Shown piece by piece: positions 24,360 through 35,428 of a stretch of 64,000 nucleotides of DNA (within the stretch, counting starts at the first letter, position 1; the number at the start of each line of letters is the position of its first letter). The translations under genes were made by a program, and so were the position numbers. This DNA is from Aselliscus stoliczkanus (taxonomy: Eukaryota > Chordata > Mammalia > Chiroptera > Hipposideridae). The stretch spans positions 62,516,771-62,580,770 of the forward strand of contig CM066737.1 in the NCBI GenBank assembly GCA_033961575.1, in the 5' to 3' direction. The notes under the pieces were generated by a model. The model saw nothing but the letters and a program-made list of their open reading frames with translations, had not been told where the DNA came from and did not search any database.

Positions 24360-24770
24360 ATTAGAATGCACTTAAATAACTGTCCTAGAAAAAAATGCAA
24401 ATGAACATTAAACTACTTACATTCCTTCAAATTCTCTTCCAATATATGTCAACATACACACATTATTATACATATAATCAGTGTTTATATACTCCATTGT
24501 GATTTAATTCTTTCACTTAATATTGTTTTGTGTATACATTTCCATGGATTGTCATGCAACAGCATCACCAAACTATCCCAGTTTCCCGATCCCTTCTCCA
24601 ACACCTCACTTAGTGCCTACACATTCAAGTAGATATGTGTTGTTACCTTACTGGTATTTTAATTGGAATTTCTTTACTTACTGGTGAAAAGCATGTGTTT
24701 TACATGTAAACTTGCTCTCTTCACCTCTTGTTTTCCCTTTGTGAACTGTCTTGTGAGCCATGTCTGCAGG
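24360..24770 (-). mobile_element. old L1 3' fragment
   Basis: 'tttaattggaatttctttac', 'cttactggtgaaaagcatgt' and 'ctttgtgaactgtcttgtga' are the reverse complement of degenerate L1M 3' sequence, similar to 3060-3300. Confidence 0.6.
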
Positions 24771-25049
24771 CTCCTCACATATTCTTTCCGATGGCAACAG
24801 AACCAATTTTGTTGATTACTCCTCCAAACCCATCCAACTAAATGGAATGGCGATATACAGAATCATCATCAATCCTCCTATGCTTTGAAACCCAATATCC
24901 AAATGGTCTCCAATTTCTCTGATAAATCTCTAAAATTTTTCTCAATCTATTCTTCTCTCTCCTAGACCACTTCAGCTTCCTCAGTTATTTTAAGACATCA
25001 ATCCAGAAAGATAACTAAAATACAGACCCAATCGTATAATTCCATCTTC

Positions 25050-25620
25050 AGTTAATAAATCTCTCTTTATTGCTTATAGTATAAAAATAAACTTTTTGAG
25101 CATAGCCTAGAAGTCCCTTGCAATCCAGCCTAATCTCACTTACAGCCCAGTTTCATTTCCCCGTTGCTCCCATAAATACTATGTTACATCTAAATGGATG
25201 ACTCATTGTTCCTGAATATCTTTCTTGCTTTTCTTCTTCTGTGCTTTGGCGCATGTGATTTTGCTCTCCTAGTAGGTTCTGGTTCCCTTTCTCACTGCTC
25301 TACTCCAAATGCCTGGAAATATCTTACACATCCTTTAGGCTTCGTCTCAAATATAATTAACTTCCCGAAGCCTTTTCCGATATTTCCCAACTGGATATGG
25401 TTTCTCCTGTCTGTGAACCCCCACAACAGTTTATAGCTTTCTTATCTGCCTAGGTATAAGAATTATTTATATATTTGTTTGAAAGCGCAGGAATAGCTTC
25501 TAAGCTGCTCAGGAGAGAGGTTGCAACTCACATTTTTCTCTCTGCAACTGTTTTGTACATAGTAGGTGTTCAGTACATTTTTCCTGAATTAACTATTCTC
25601 CAAGGTCTGAAAAGTCCGAT
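25050..25620 (+). mobile_element. L2 LINE fragment
   Basis: Forward L2 phrases in order: 'gtcccttgcaatccagccta', 'gctctactccaaatgcctgg', 'ctcaaatataattaacttcc', 'agccttttccgatatttccc' and 'tacatagtaggtgttcagta'. Confidence 0.7.
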
Positions 25621-26004
25621 AGTAGCAAGAACTTTGTCTTCTGCATGTTTGGATCATCCCAGCACTTAACACATTATGCAGAATGAATAAAAATATGAAA
25701 CCTGAATACTTGTAAAGTCATGTAATTAGATAAATATTTCAAAAAAATTATGTTCCTATCTTCCTAAATATAAGGCACGTGTCCCTACTCCAACTTATGC
25801 CTCAGAAAAAAAGGGAAATTGTCTCATATTCAAGTCCTTACAAATTCTTTAATTATAAAGGTCCTTTTCTAAATTATTTTACATATTAAAGTGCTCTTTG
25901 CTCCAGTCAAGATGGTGGAGTAGGTAAATGCTGTGCTTCCTTCCTGTCATGGTCACATCAAAATTACAAGGAAACTACAGAACGACCATCATTGAGAATC
26001 GCCT

Positions 26005-26116
26005 GGGGCCGGCCGAGTGGCACGGTGGTTAAGTGCTGGCATGGGAAGCCAGAGGCCCTGGTTCGGTCCCACATATGAGGGCCAGTGACACTGCCCTCAA
26101 AAAAAAAAAAAAAAAA
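26005..26116 (+). mobile_element. tRNA-derived SINE, short form
   Basis: Head, B-box GGTTCGGTCCC, 'gacactgccctc' and an A17 tail. A perfect 11-bp duplication, GAGAATCGCCT, is at 25994-26004 and 26117-26127. It lies in the 5' leader of the HAL1-like element. Confidence 0.96.
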
Positions 26117-27554
26117 GAGAATCGCCTGAAGTCTAGCTGAACGGAAGTCCTACAACTAGGGATATACAGAAGAGGCCACTTTGAGACTGGTAGGTGGGGT
26201 GGAGATGCAGAATGGGTGGTCCCACACTTGCATGTGTCCATTAAAAATCTGAAGGGATATCTCAACTGTGGAGGTCCCTCCACAGGAGCAAGGGGTCCAG
26301 CCTACACCAGGCTCCCCAGCCCAGAGTTCCAGGGTGGGGAACAAAAGTCCCCACAACTTCTGACTGTGAAACAAGTACAGATTGTGGCTGAGTAAGGTGG
26401 AGAGCTGCTGAAATCCTAGGTATTCCTCTTAGAGGGTGCACACACAAATTTACTGCTGACGGACTCACTTGCTCTGAATTCTAGCATCGGGGCAGCAGCT
26501 CAAAACTTGCCAGGAACATTTGGGGAGGAACTGAGTTATCTGGCTTCAGAGCAAGGGCTGGACAGGCAGATTTCTAACAGACAGAAATACAGACAGAATC
26601 GATTGTTTCTTTGTTGAGTCCTTCCCCTTCCTAGTGTGCAGACATAGGTGGCATATTGGAGTCTCCATCAATATGGGTAACCCTGTTCACTTTACCATGG
26701 TAAATCCCTGAGACCTTACCACACCCAACTTTCAAGCACAACCTTAACTGCTCACAGTAGCTTTTACATCCACACAGCCTATCTTGGCTCATGCTGCAGA
26801 ATTTCGTAAATCTCTCAAAGGTTCACAAACCCCAAACAAGTAGCATCTGGCTTCAGCATACTCCATATCTCTTGCTGAGCAGCCTTATGCCTGATACTAG
26901 TGGCAGCTGGCCTTGGTTCTAACCTTGGCCTCTTGAGGCACCTCCAAGCCGAATGTGGGTGGCAGCCATCTGCATATTGCTTTGTGGTTTGTGCCAGGTG
27001 ACCCTGGGCAAGGCATAGGTGCCACTAAACTTGACCTGCTGTGGGGCTCCTCCCAGGAGGTCCTGGGTTGGCACGCCCGGTAGCCTGCTTTGTACCGAGC
27101 TGGAACATCACTTGGTAGCTTCTGAAGACGACATACCCAAAGAGCAGACTGGGCAGGCACCAGATCCCTACTAAAGTGAATCCTGCTTGGTAGAGTCAGC
27201 CCCTGCACAAAAGCTCCTCCACTGTAGTCACAGCCAGTCCTCACAACCAATCAGCCCAAGGGTCAATCCCTCCCACTGATGTGCAAACAGCAACAAAGGC
27301 TCAAATATAACAGGAGGGCACACACAACCCACACAAGGGGCACTCTTGGAGCACCTGGCTCTGGTGACCAGGGAGACTGTGCCACTGGGCACCGCAGGAC
27401 ACCTACTACATAAGGACACTCTACGAAGACCAAGAGACATATTAGCCCTACCTAATACACAGAAAGAAACACAGAGAGGCAGCCAAAATTGGAAGACAAA
27501 GAAACATCCCAAATAAAAGAACAAAACAAAACTCCAGGAAAAGAGCTAAACAAA

Positions 27555-28626
27555 ATGGAGACAAGCAATCTACCAGATGCAGAGTTCCATGCACTGGTTA
27601 TAAGGATGCTCAATGATCTCAGGGAGAACTTCAACAATGAGCCAGGTAACATAAAAAATTGAGATAGGAAACATAAAAAAAAAAAAAGTCAGAAATAAAG
27701 AATACAATAATTAAAATAAAGAATACATTAGGGCCAGCCAAGTGGCACATTGGTTAAGAGCTGGTTTTGGGATGCCAGAGACCCCGGTTCAGATCTCACA
27801 TATGAGGGCCAGTGACACTGCCCTCTACAGCTAACAACAGCTCCACCTGGAGCTGGGCTGTGAGCCCCGGCGACAGTGTAGGATGCAGCCCCTGCTGCAG
27901 TGGGCTGCCAAGGCTGCAGTGAGTGGCCGGCAGCCAGCATGAGCTGCCAATAGCCGCGGTGAGCGACCATCCAGAGACTGGCGACTGACCTGCCTCATCC
28001 AGGAAGAGCGCAATGATGATACCAACAAGGGCCAGTGAAGCAATGTGCTCTGCAACTAGACTGAAGAACAAAAAGACAGCAACTTGTCTGTTCCCCTTCC
28101 CCGATTCCCCAACACTGTTCCTCTCTCCCAATTCCCCAATAAAATCTTAAAAAAAAAAGAATACATTAGAGGGAATCAACAGTAGATTAAATGAAGCAGA
28201 GGATTGAATTAGCAATTCAGAAGATAAGGTGGCAGAAAACACCCAATCAGAACAGCAAAAATAAAAAAGAAGCCAAAAAAATGAGGATAGCTTAAGGGGC
28301 CTCTGGGACATCAAGCATACCAATATTCGCATCATAGGGCTACCAGGAGGAGAAGAGAGAGAACAAGGAATTGAAAACCTAGTTGAAGAAATAATAATGG
28401 AAAACTTTCCTACCAGGCATTGAAACAGACATACAAGCCCAGGAAGTGCAGAGAGTCCCAAACAAGATAAACCCAAAGAGGCCCACATCAAGACACATCA
28501 TAATTAAAATGCCAGAGATTAAAGACAATGAGAATCTTAAAAGAAGCAAGAGAAAAGCAGTTAGCTACCTACAAGGGAGCTCCCATTAGACTTTCAGCTG
28601 ATTTCTCAACAGAAATTTTGGAGGCC
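27555..28626 (+). pseudogene. L1/HAL1 ORF1 remnant, interrupted by a long SINE
   Basis: An ATG at 27555 gives METSNLPDAEFHALVIRMLN, the start shared with copy 1. The following LRENFNNEPG fits the coiled-coil entry of ORF1p. The reading frame decays and is split by the 428-bp SINE at 27731-28158. The later RNA-binding region ('ctctgggacatcaagcatac' to 'cctaccaggcattgaaac') is recognisable as nucleotides. The carboxy-terminal end is lost at the deletion near 28627. Confidence 0.7.
27731..28158 (+). mobile_element. tRNA-derived SINE, long composite form
   Basis: tRNA-like head as in the short copies, then a GC-rich body of about 320 bp ('cagctccacctggagctggg' onward) ending in CCCCAATAAAATCTT plus A tail. 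The AATAAA places it among SINEs that carry a polyadenylation signal. A perfect duplication, GAATACATTA, is at 27721-27730 and 28159-28168. Copies of the same body are at 44965-45390 and 62499-62949. Confidence 0.93.
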
Positions 28627-28988
28627 ATAAAAATGAATGAAATTTTGCCATCTGTAAAAACACGGATGGACCTGTAGGAATTGTGCTGAGTGGAGTGACA
28701 GACAGAGAAAGACAAAAGCAATGTGATTTTACTTATATGTGGAATCTAAAGAACAAAATAAAGAAACAAAACAGAAACAAACTCATAGATACAGAGAACT
28801 GATAGCTGCCAAATGGGAGGGGTATTGGAGGGTGATTGAAAAAGGGGAAGGGATTAAGAAATACAAGTTGGTTATTACACAATAGTGATGGGGATATAGG
28901 GTATAGCATAAGGAATACAGTCAATAATATTGTAGTAACTTTGTATGATGTCAGGTGGGTGCTAGATTTATTGGGGTGATTACTTTTT

Positions 28989-29090
28989 TTTTTTTGAGGG
29001 CAGCATCACTGGCCCTCATATGTGGGACCCAAACCGGGGCCACTGGCTTCCCAAGCCAGCACTTAACCACCGCGCCACTCGGCCAGCCCA
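28989..29090 (-). mobile_element. tRNA-derived SINE, short form
   Basis: Oligo-T, 'gagggcagcatcactggccc' and head complement. Duplication GGGTGATTACTTTTT / GGGTGATCACTTTTT at about 28974-28988 and 29091-29105, one mismatch. It is inserted in the 3' UTR of the HAL1-like element. Confidence 0.94.
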
Positions 29091-29218
29091 GGGTGATCAC
29101 TTTTTAAAGTTATATAAATGTCTAATCACTATGTTGTACAACTGAAACTAATACAATATTGTACATCAACTGTAATTGAAACCTAAAAAAATTCTTAAAA
29201 ATCATAAAATACTCTTTG

Positions 29219-29898
29219 GAGGAGACAAATTAATCTGGGACAACCACAATTAATATGAGTTTTAGGTGATTACAGAGGTAAATTTACAGACTTGGGGGTT
29301 AGAGACAATGAAATGTAATACAGATCTAAGAATTATTTACAGGGCATGCCCTCACAGTATTAATTGTTGGTTACCAGTGTAAAAAAGCCTTTGAAAAGAA
29401 AAGCAATAAAATACACCTAAGCCATCAAAAATAAATAAATGAATAAATAAATAAATAAATGCCTCTGAAAGATCACTTAAAATTTCAATGCAATAAATAC
29501 TTAGAGAAGATCAAAAGTATAAACATTTAGAATGAATGGAATAATAAACTGACCTAGTGCTATGCAAATGGATATTTGTGGCTTGGGATAAAAATGACAG
29601 CCATGCTATGAGACACCAATTAAAGTGGGGTATGTCCATTTAACAACTTAGATGGATATGAATGCAATGTGTTCCAGAAAATTTTTAGGGAGCTCATAAA
29701 TTGGCTCTCATGCTTATAGAAACACTGACGTCAGAGATATATGTGAAAAATTTGAACAAAATTGTTTTACAAAATTAGAGTGAGGCAGCAATATTTCTAT
29801 AGGAAGATATTGTATACTATATGCAATTTGAATATATCTGTATAACTCAATAAATTAGATATAACAAATAGATGTTTTACTGTTCCATTTACATTTCT
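29219..29898. other. unassigned non-coding stretch with an AAAT microsatellite
   Basis: An (AAAT)n tract lies at about 29428-29460. No other repeat or exon was recognised. Confidence 0.5.
29428..29460. repeat. (AAAT)n microsatellite
   Basis: About eight units with one G substitution. Confidence 0.9.
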
Positions 29899-30005
29899 AT
29901 TTTTTTTTTTTGAGGGCAGTGTCACTGGCCCTCATATGTGGGACCCAAACCGGGGCTGCTGGCTTCCCAAGCCAGCGCTTAACCACCGCGCCACTCAGCC
30001 AGCCC
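29899..30005 (-). mobile_element. tRNA-derived SINE, short form
   Basis: T-tail, core, head complement. A perfect 15-bp duplication, TCCATTTACATTTCT, is at 29884-29898 and 30006-30020. Confidence 0.97.
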
Positions 30006-30117
30006 TCCATTTACATTTCTAAAAGGCTATATCCAAAATAGTAAAAAAACATTAAAAAATTCATGTGAGGAAAATGGGTCCCCTATTAGACACTGTATTT
30101 TTACATGGCTCACTTAG

Positions 30118-30335
30118 CCCACAGTAACAACAACTGCAGTTTACTTAGCATCTGCTGGGTGCCGTGCACCATGTTAAGTGACTTGTGTATATTATGTCAA
30201 TGTTTCTTCAAACAGTCCTGTAGGGTAGGTATGATGAAGCCATTCGGCAAATGAGGAGAGCGTGCCTCTAAGAAACTAAAAGAGCTTCGTCAGGATCATG
30301 CAGTTAGTAGGAGGGGGACATCTGTGAAGTGTCAA
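30118..30335 (-). repeat. MIR SINE
   Basis: Reverse complement of MIR: 'tagcatctgctgggtgccgt', 'tagggtaggtatgatgaa', 'caaatgaggagagcgtgcct' and 'atgcagttagtaggag' fall in the expected order. Confidence 0.8.
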
Positions 30336-30722
30336 AGTCCATAACCTGAATCACCACGTCCTTTGGCCCCCACAAGCACTGAACCTGAATTTCGATGTGC
30401 ATGACTTTGACGGAATGATGCTTTATATAAACAAAGGTCAAGTCAAAAATAGGACAAGAACAAGAAGCTTTGTAATCCATAAATACATTACCATCTTCAA
30501 TACTAACCCTTTTAACACATTTAAAAAAAATTTAATACATTTTTAAATTAAAAACCTGAAGAATACCGTACTCGTGATCTATTTAGCCTCATAATTGTAT
30601 TTCTGGTGATAGATACCAGGGGATACCCAGTAGAAAGAAATGGTTTGTCCTCCTTTGCTTCTCTAACCTTCTCTTCACTAACCATGTGCCTACAGTGATT
30701 AATTGACTGAATCACTTTACTT

Positions 30723-30826
30723 TTTTTTTTTTTGAGGGCAGTGTCACTGGCCCTCATATGTGGGACCGAACCGGGGCCGCTGGTGTCCCAAGCCAGCTCT
30801 TAACCACCACGCCACTTGGCCGGCCC
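30723..30826 (-). mobile_element. tRNA-derived SINE, short form
   Basis: Oligo-T, core and head complement ending 'ggccggccc'. The duplication TCACTTTACTTT is at about 30711-30722 and 30827-30838. Confidence 0.95.
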
Positions 30827-31080
30827 TCACTTTACTTTGTTTTAAAGATGCCATTTCCTTCCACTTCTGGGGTATCTTATTGCATAAGGCATGTATAGTA
30901 TGCCCCCTCTGCCGTCATTCAACTGTGTAATATTTTAAGAATACTCCTTACTTCCAATATTCTTGGGTTTGGTAAACAGTTTTGCAAATATTCTATCCAA
31001 GCTGTTTATGGTTTCATGATTTGATGGGCTCTGAGCACAGCCTCATTCAGCCATTCTGTTTTCCAAAAGAAGAGCCCTGA

Positions 31081-31365
31081 TTGCCTCTGCCTTTTGTAAC
31101 CAGGAATCCTCACCATTTGCTAGTTCATTACAAATGCTTTTCTCTGGTCAGGTGCAGCAGTAGCAGCAGCGGCGGTGGTGGCAGCAGCTTTTTTAAAGAG
31201 AGCAGCAACCAGAATCACCTGCAGTATTTCAGGAAGCCTGGGGGACCCTATTCTTGCACTAAGGAAGCTGAACGTCTTCTGTTTGGATGCCAATCTAGTT
31301 CTCTTTTCTTGGATGTTGACCAGCAGAATGTTGACCTCTGTGGCTACAGCACTGTCCTGAGCTAA
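31081..31365 (+). other. GC-richer open stretch with GCA/GGC repeats, not recognised
   Basis: A frame open for 94 codons runs through a GCAGCAG/GGCGGTGG repeat (31154-31188) encoding Ser and Gly runs, and ends at the TGA at 31358-31360 or TAA nearby depending on frame. It has no ATG at its head, no clear splice signals and no domain I recognise. It may be a decayed processed copy or chance. It adjoins an L3/CR1 fragment. Confidence 0.3.
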
Positions 31366-31489
31366 TTTTTTCAGGGACAGTTGCCAGACACTCCTAGGTC
31401 CCTCTCTTCAAGATTGGAACTGAGAAGTCAGAGGCTGCCAGCTGGTGAATGCAGTCTGGTTTATTTTGCCTTCCTTTTCCCCCTTAATG

Positions 31490-31640
31490 CATTATCTTAC
31501 CCACGCGGAAGTTCATCTGCCACTTCTCAGCCCACTTGCGAGCCTCGAGAGAGCTCCCTGCAGTTTATCCCTGGCAGCTTGGCATTTCACTTTTAGTGAA
31601 CTTAGAATAACTGCAAACCCTCCTACTTCAGTTTCCTTAA
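31490..31640. repeat. L3/CR1-like LINE fragment
   Basis: 'gcggaagttcatctgccact', 'tctcagcccacttgcgagcc' and 'gagctccctgcagtttatcc' match the widespread CR1/L3 phrase pattern. Orientation within the element is not assigned. Confidence 0.6.
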
Positions 31641-32555
31641 CTTTTTGATAGAATAAACTACTTCCTCTAAGTAATTAAAGTGATCATGTTTGAAACTGAA
31701 GGATACATATTAAGTGTAAAATTATGCTCCAATTATACAAAACATGCTCCACACATTGATAGTTGTCTTTTACAAAAAAATCTCACCCTTCCTCATCTTG
31801 ATGATGAAAGGTAGATTGTAATAAAAGTCTAGATTTAGACATGCCACTGGTCTCATATCTCTGAAGGTATAAAACCGAAGGCCAAATATGCCAAATACCT
31901 TAAAATGCATTTGCTTTCATTGTCATAAATCCTTCCAATTGGTCCCCTCAGGTTGCTTTGTAATTCTATAGCCTCTTACCTATTTAAACAGCTTAATGTT
32001 TATCATTCCTTCATTTGAAAAACTTTTATTTCCTACGCTAGGAAGTCTTATTAATTTTTATACTACTCCCTTTTCAGATTGTAAGATAAATAAAATAGAT
32101 TTCTAGTGTTCTGAGATGCCTCAATTGTAAGAGAGCTTATTAGGAATTTAAGAAATCAATTAGCAGAATTCTAATTTTCCCACAAACATTTCAATAGAAA
32201 AGAATGAAGACAAGATTTTAAAATTCTGTTGTAGCTAATCTAGTATGTGAAGGAAATATAATTCTGAGGCTTGTTTTTTGTTTGTTTGTTTTTGGAGGGG
32301 ACCAATACAAAATTAATTTGCATACTCCAACTATACTTCCATTCGGTGGGGGGTTGTCTGTGACTGTACACCACAAAACGGTAGTGTTGGAATACGCAAT
32401 CATAATGGCGTTCCCCTCAACTACAGCCTAGACAAACATGAATTGAATAATTATATAGTTGTTTTAATATCTACCTTAGTTTTAAGGTTTGTCCCAAACA
32501 CTGGTGGCTTTGTCAATAAAAGTTTCAGCCGAAATTCCATGTTCTGTAGGTAGAT
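31641..32555. other. unassigned non-coding stretch
   Basis: No exon or clear repeat recognised. Confidence 0.5.
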
Positions 32556-32559
32556 ACAG

Positions 32560-32785
32560 CATGATACAGCAGAAAGAAAACAGAATTTGGACTGAGAGGT
32601 CCGAGGCTCAAATTTTGCTTAGCCTCGTTCTAGCCAGGAAACTGGGAATGCGTCACTTAATCTTTCAAATCCTCCGTCTCCTCACCTGAGAAGTATGGAG
32701 AGTAACCCTATCTTACTACGCTCACATGTTTCTTGTGAAGACCAAATAAGATATTATAAAATTAAAGTAGTTAATAAATAAGAGC
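32560..32785 (+). repeat. MIR SINE
   Basis: MIR order: 'gaatttggactgagaggtcc', 'ctgggaatgcgtcacttaat', 'aatcctccgtctcctcacct', 'agaccaaataagatattata'. Confidence 0.75.
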
Positions 32786-32894
32786 TTCCCAGGTAATCAT
32801 ACAGTTTTATTATAATTGGCTTTATTAACTGCAAGGCTTAGCTAAAGACAGACTCTCTTTCAAACAGGTCACTGTATCTTTTCTACTGTTGGCT

Positions 32895-33075
32895 CCTTTT
32901 TTTTTTAAATTCAAGTTTATTGGGGTGACAGTGGTTAGTAAAGTTACATAGGTTTCAGGTGTACAATTCTGTAATACATCATCTATATATCACATCGTGT
33001 GCTCACCACCCAGAGTCAGTTTTCCTTCCATCACCACATATTTGACACCCTTTTCTCTGTTTTATACTACGATCC
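32895..33075 (-). mobile_element. L1 3' UTR fragment
   Basis: Oligo-T followed by 'tattggggtgacagtggtta', 'aggtttcaggtgtacaattc' and 'caccacccagagtcagtttt', the reverse complement of an L1 3' end. Confidence 0.85.
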
Positions 33076-34480
33076 CTTAAAAAATATTCATGGTTTCATG
33101 AATGGATTCATAATTTTTAAAAACGAAGTATTTCTCTATGCCATCTTAATAAGCACAGAAGAAATGGCATTGTTGTTTTTATTTCACCATTTTCTTTTTA
33201 GTTCAGGTTCTTCAGCACAAGCCACTCTGATGATTTTTAAAACCAAGATATCAAATGACACTGTCATGATCTGGAAATGTCTGCAAAATCCAATGGGAAG
33301 TCTTAGCAAATGTCAGAGTCCCTCTAAGGCAAGGCAGATCCTCGGGATGGATAATGATTCAAGACTTGAGTGCTGCACTAAAGATACAGCAGGGTGCTGG
33401 GGACAGGCCTGCTTGAGGCTCAAAGGTCAAGCAGCACACGTTTAACGCTGAGTAAAGGAAAAGGTCACTTAGCATTGGGATTAGTGATGCTGAATGGGTG
33501 CAGGGTGATGTAACCGATATTAACAGATATAGTCAACCAACAATTCCATTTCAGGAGGTGTCAGAATGGATATTTTCATCTACTCCCCTGCCTTTCTGAC
33601 AAGTAATTACTTAGAAAAGTCAACAATGGAAAACATATCCTAGGCAGCAGTCAACTGTTCCACGGTCAGTAGTCTATACCGTTGTTGAGTTGCATTTAAA
33701 AGGCATTAGAGTGGAGGGGACCTTACAGGCTTTAAAGGAAGTGAAATGATCTCGACACATCCGTTAAGAATGGTCCCACTGGTGTGTCTACCACTGGCAA
33801 TTCAATTGCTGAGTTTTCTTTTAAAGCAAAACAAATACATACAGCAAGACAATGTAGAAAACTGGAAGAGGAATTGATCCAAGTCAGTGATGCTACATCA
33901 AATGATACACATCATCAAATACGGCAGTTGCATAGTGATAGGCAGTAAAAGGTGGCAAAAACTCTCCAGTAACAATATGCCAATACCACCACCACCACCA
34001 CCACCACCAAAATAGTCCCAGAAATAGAAAATTAAAAGTTTTCTCCCTCTCATCTGCTTCAAATACCTATAAGGAATGCTGAGATGTATAATCCTACATG
34101 AAAGCAGGGCCCACATATTCATCATACAAAGGATCTGTTGCAATGGTTAGCATAATAAAATCCCTGTTAGTACAATGGTCCATTCTAGGATATAAAGTAT
34201 AATTAGAGCTGGACCTAAGGGTTTTTCCTATGGCATCATCAGTGTCTCGGGAAGAAAGTGAAATAGAAAATGACACTGTTGAAAGAGAAAATCTACATTA
34301 TAACTTAATTATCGATTATTAAGTGAAGTCTAACCCTTCCTTTTATAGATGATATCATTTCTATATGTTCTATCCTATTATTTTCTATATGGCTCTTATT
34401 AGTCTGGGCAGAGCATTACAAAATTTACCCTCGCCAGTAACTGGATGCGTATAGCACAGTAGCCCTCTGGACTTTATACA
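33076..34480. other. mostly unassigned; short CCA repeat
   Basis: A (CCA)n tract lies at 33985-34009. A patch at about 34325-34360 shares words with the old repeat at 21555. The 148-codon frame at 32999-33445 starts inside L1 sequence and has no domain. Confidence 0.5.
33985..34009. repeat. (CCA)n microsatellite
   Basis: Eight ACC/CCA units. Confidence 0.9.
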
Positions 34481-34590
34481 GGTTAGGCTGCAAGCTACTT
34501 GAGGACTTCTTGTCTATATCTTTGTATGTTTAATGCCAACACGGGGCCTGCCACAGAGTTTGCGGCCAATAAAAGTATGTTGATTTAAAT
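34480..34590 (+). repeat. L2 LINE 3' end
   Basis: 'gcaagctacttgaggacttc' and 'gcctgccacagagtttgcgg' then 'caataaaagtatgttgattt', the L2 terminal pattern. Confidence 0.65.
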
Positions 34591-34622
34591 GCACAGAGAC
34601 TTAGTTCTCATGGGTTTTCGGG

Positions 34623-34626
<4 letters not shown>

Positions 34627-34666
<40 letters not shown>
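34627..34666. repeat. (TA)n microsatellite
   Basis: About 20 uninterrupted AT units. Confidence 0.96.
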
Positions 34667-34668
<2 letters not shown>

Positions 34669-35399
34669 AAAAATAATTGAATAGCAAGTGAGTGAAAATA
34701 GATGCTAGGAGTTTATATGAGACACTTTTTCATGTTTGCATCTGGGGCATCTAGTGCTCTTCCTGGCACGTGGGCAACCCCTCAGCAAATGCTGAGATAT
34801 CAGTGTCCCATGGAGAAGGTGCAATTTGATCTCGGTTCTGAGAGGTGGGTAGGATTTGAAAGGTTTGTTCTCTACCCTGCTGAGCAGCAGTTTCTAATGG
34901 AAATGGAGAGGGACATCCTTCCTCAAGCCCCAGACACATTTATGAGTCTCTTCTTTCTTAAAACATGGTCTCTTTTTCCATATAGTGAAACCAACCCCAA
35001 TTTTTTGGTAGGTCAGGATTGTATCAATGAGAGTTAGAAGTTGGACCAGGGGACAAATGCCACTGAATATCTATTTTGCTGTAGAATAAAGCTACTTTTG
35101 ACTTTATATCCCTGTGGTTTCATACTATTTATGCATTTTGTTGGTTAACTTTTTACTTTGCTTTTGATCATTTTAATTGGGCAGATATTTACCAGGTCTA
35201 CCATTCATGTGAAAACAAAAAGTGAGTATATAACACAGAGATATAATACTACAGTATGGATTATTTTTGCATTTTTAAAGTTTTGAATGCCTATATTTAT
35301 GGTAAAGAATATGAGCTGTTGTGATTGATAGATTTTTTCCTCTCTATTATCAGTCTTTCATATATATAGTGGAAAGTTGGCAAATTACTTGTCTGACCT

Positions 35400-35424
35400 C
35401 GTGTGTGTGTGTGCGCGTGTGTGT
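35400..35424. repeat. (GT)n tract with GCGC interruption
   Basis: GT units broken once by GCGCGT. Confidence 0.85.
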
Positions 35425-35428
35425 TGTC

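Larger units (their letters stand above)
25901..29205 (+). mobile_element. near-complete HAL1-like element, copy 2, with three nested SINEs
   Basis: Begins CTCCAGTCAAGATGGTGGAG, the start typical of an L1 5' UTR, and ends in the L1 3' UTR with an A-rich tail. Flanked by an imperfect 13-bp duplication (AAAGTGCTCTTTG at 25888-25900, AAAATACTCTTTG at about 29206-29218), so both ends appear intact. ORF1 (from 27555) is followed at about 28627 by the last part of the 3' region; ORF2 is missing. Less the three SINE insertions it is about 2.6 kb. HAL1 elements are known L1 derivatives retaining ORF1 only. Compared with copy 1, this one lacks roughly 700 bp before the 3' UTR. Confidence 0.8.
34591..35428. 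other. unassigned, with a TA microsatellite
   Basis: Apart from the (TA)n at 34627-34666 and a GT tract at about 35400-35424, nothing is recognised. The 111-codon frame at 34702-35037 has no recognisable domain. Confidence 0.5.

Noticed and set aside
32999..33445. 148-codon open frame
   Set aside because: It begins inside an L1 3' UTR fragment, and the remainder has no domain, splice signal or coding-like composition.
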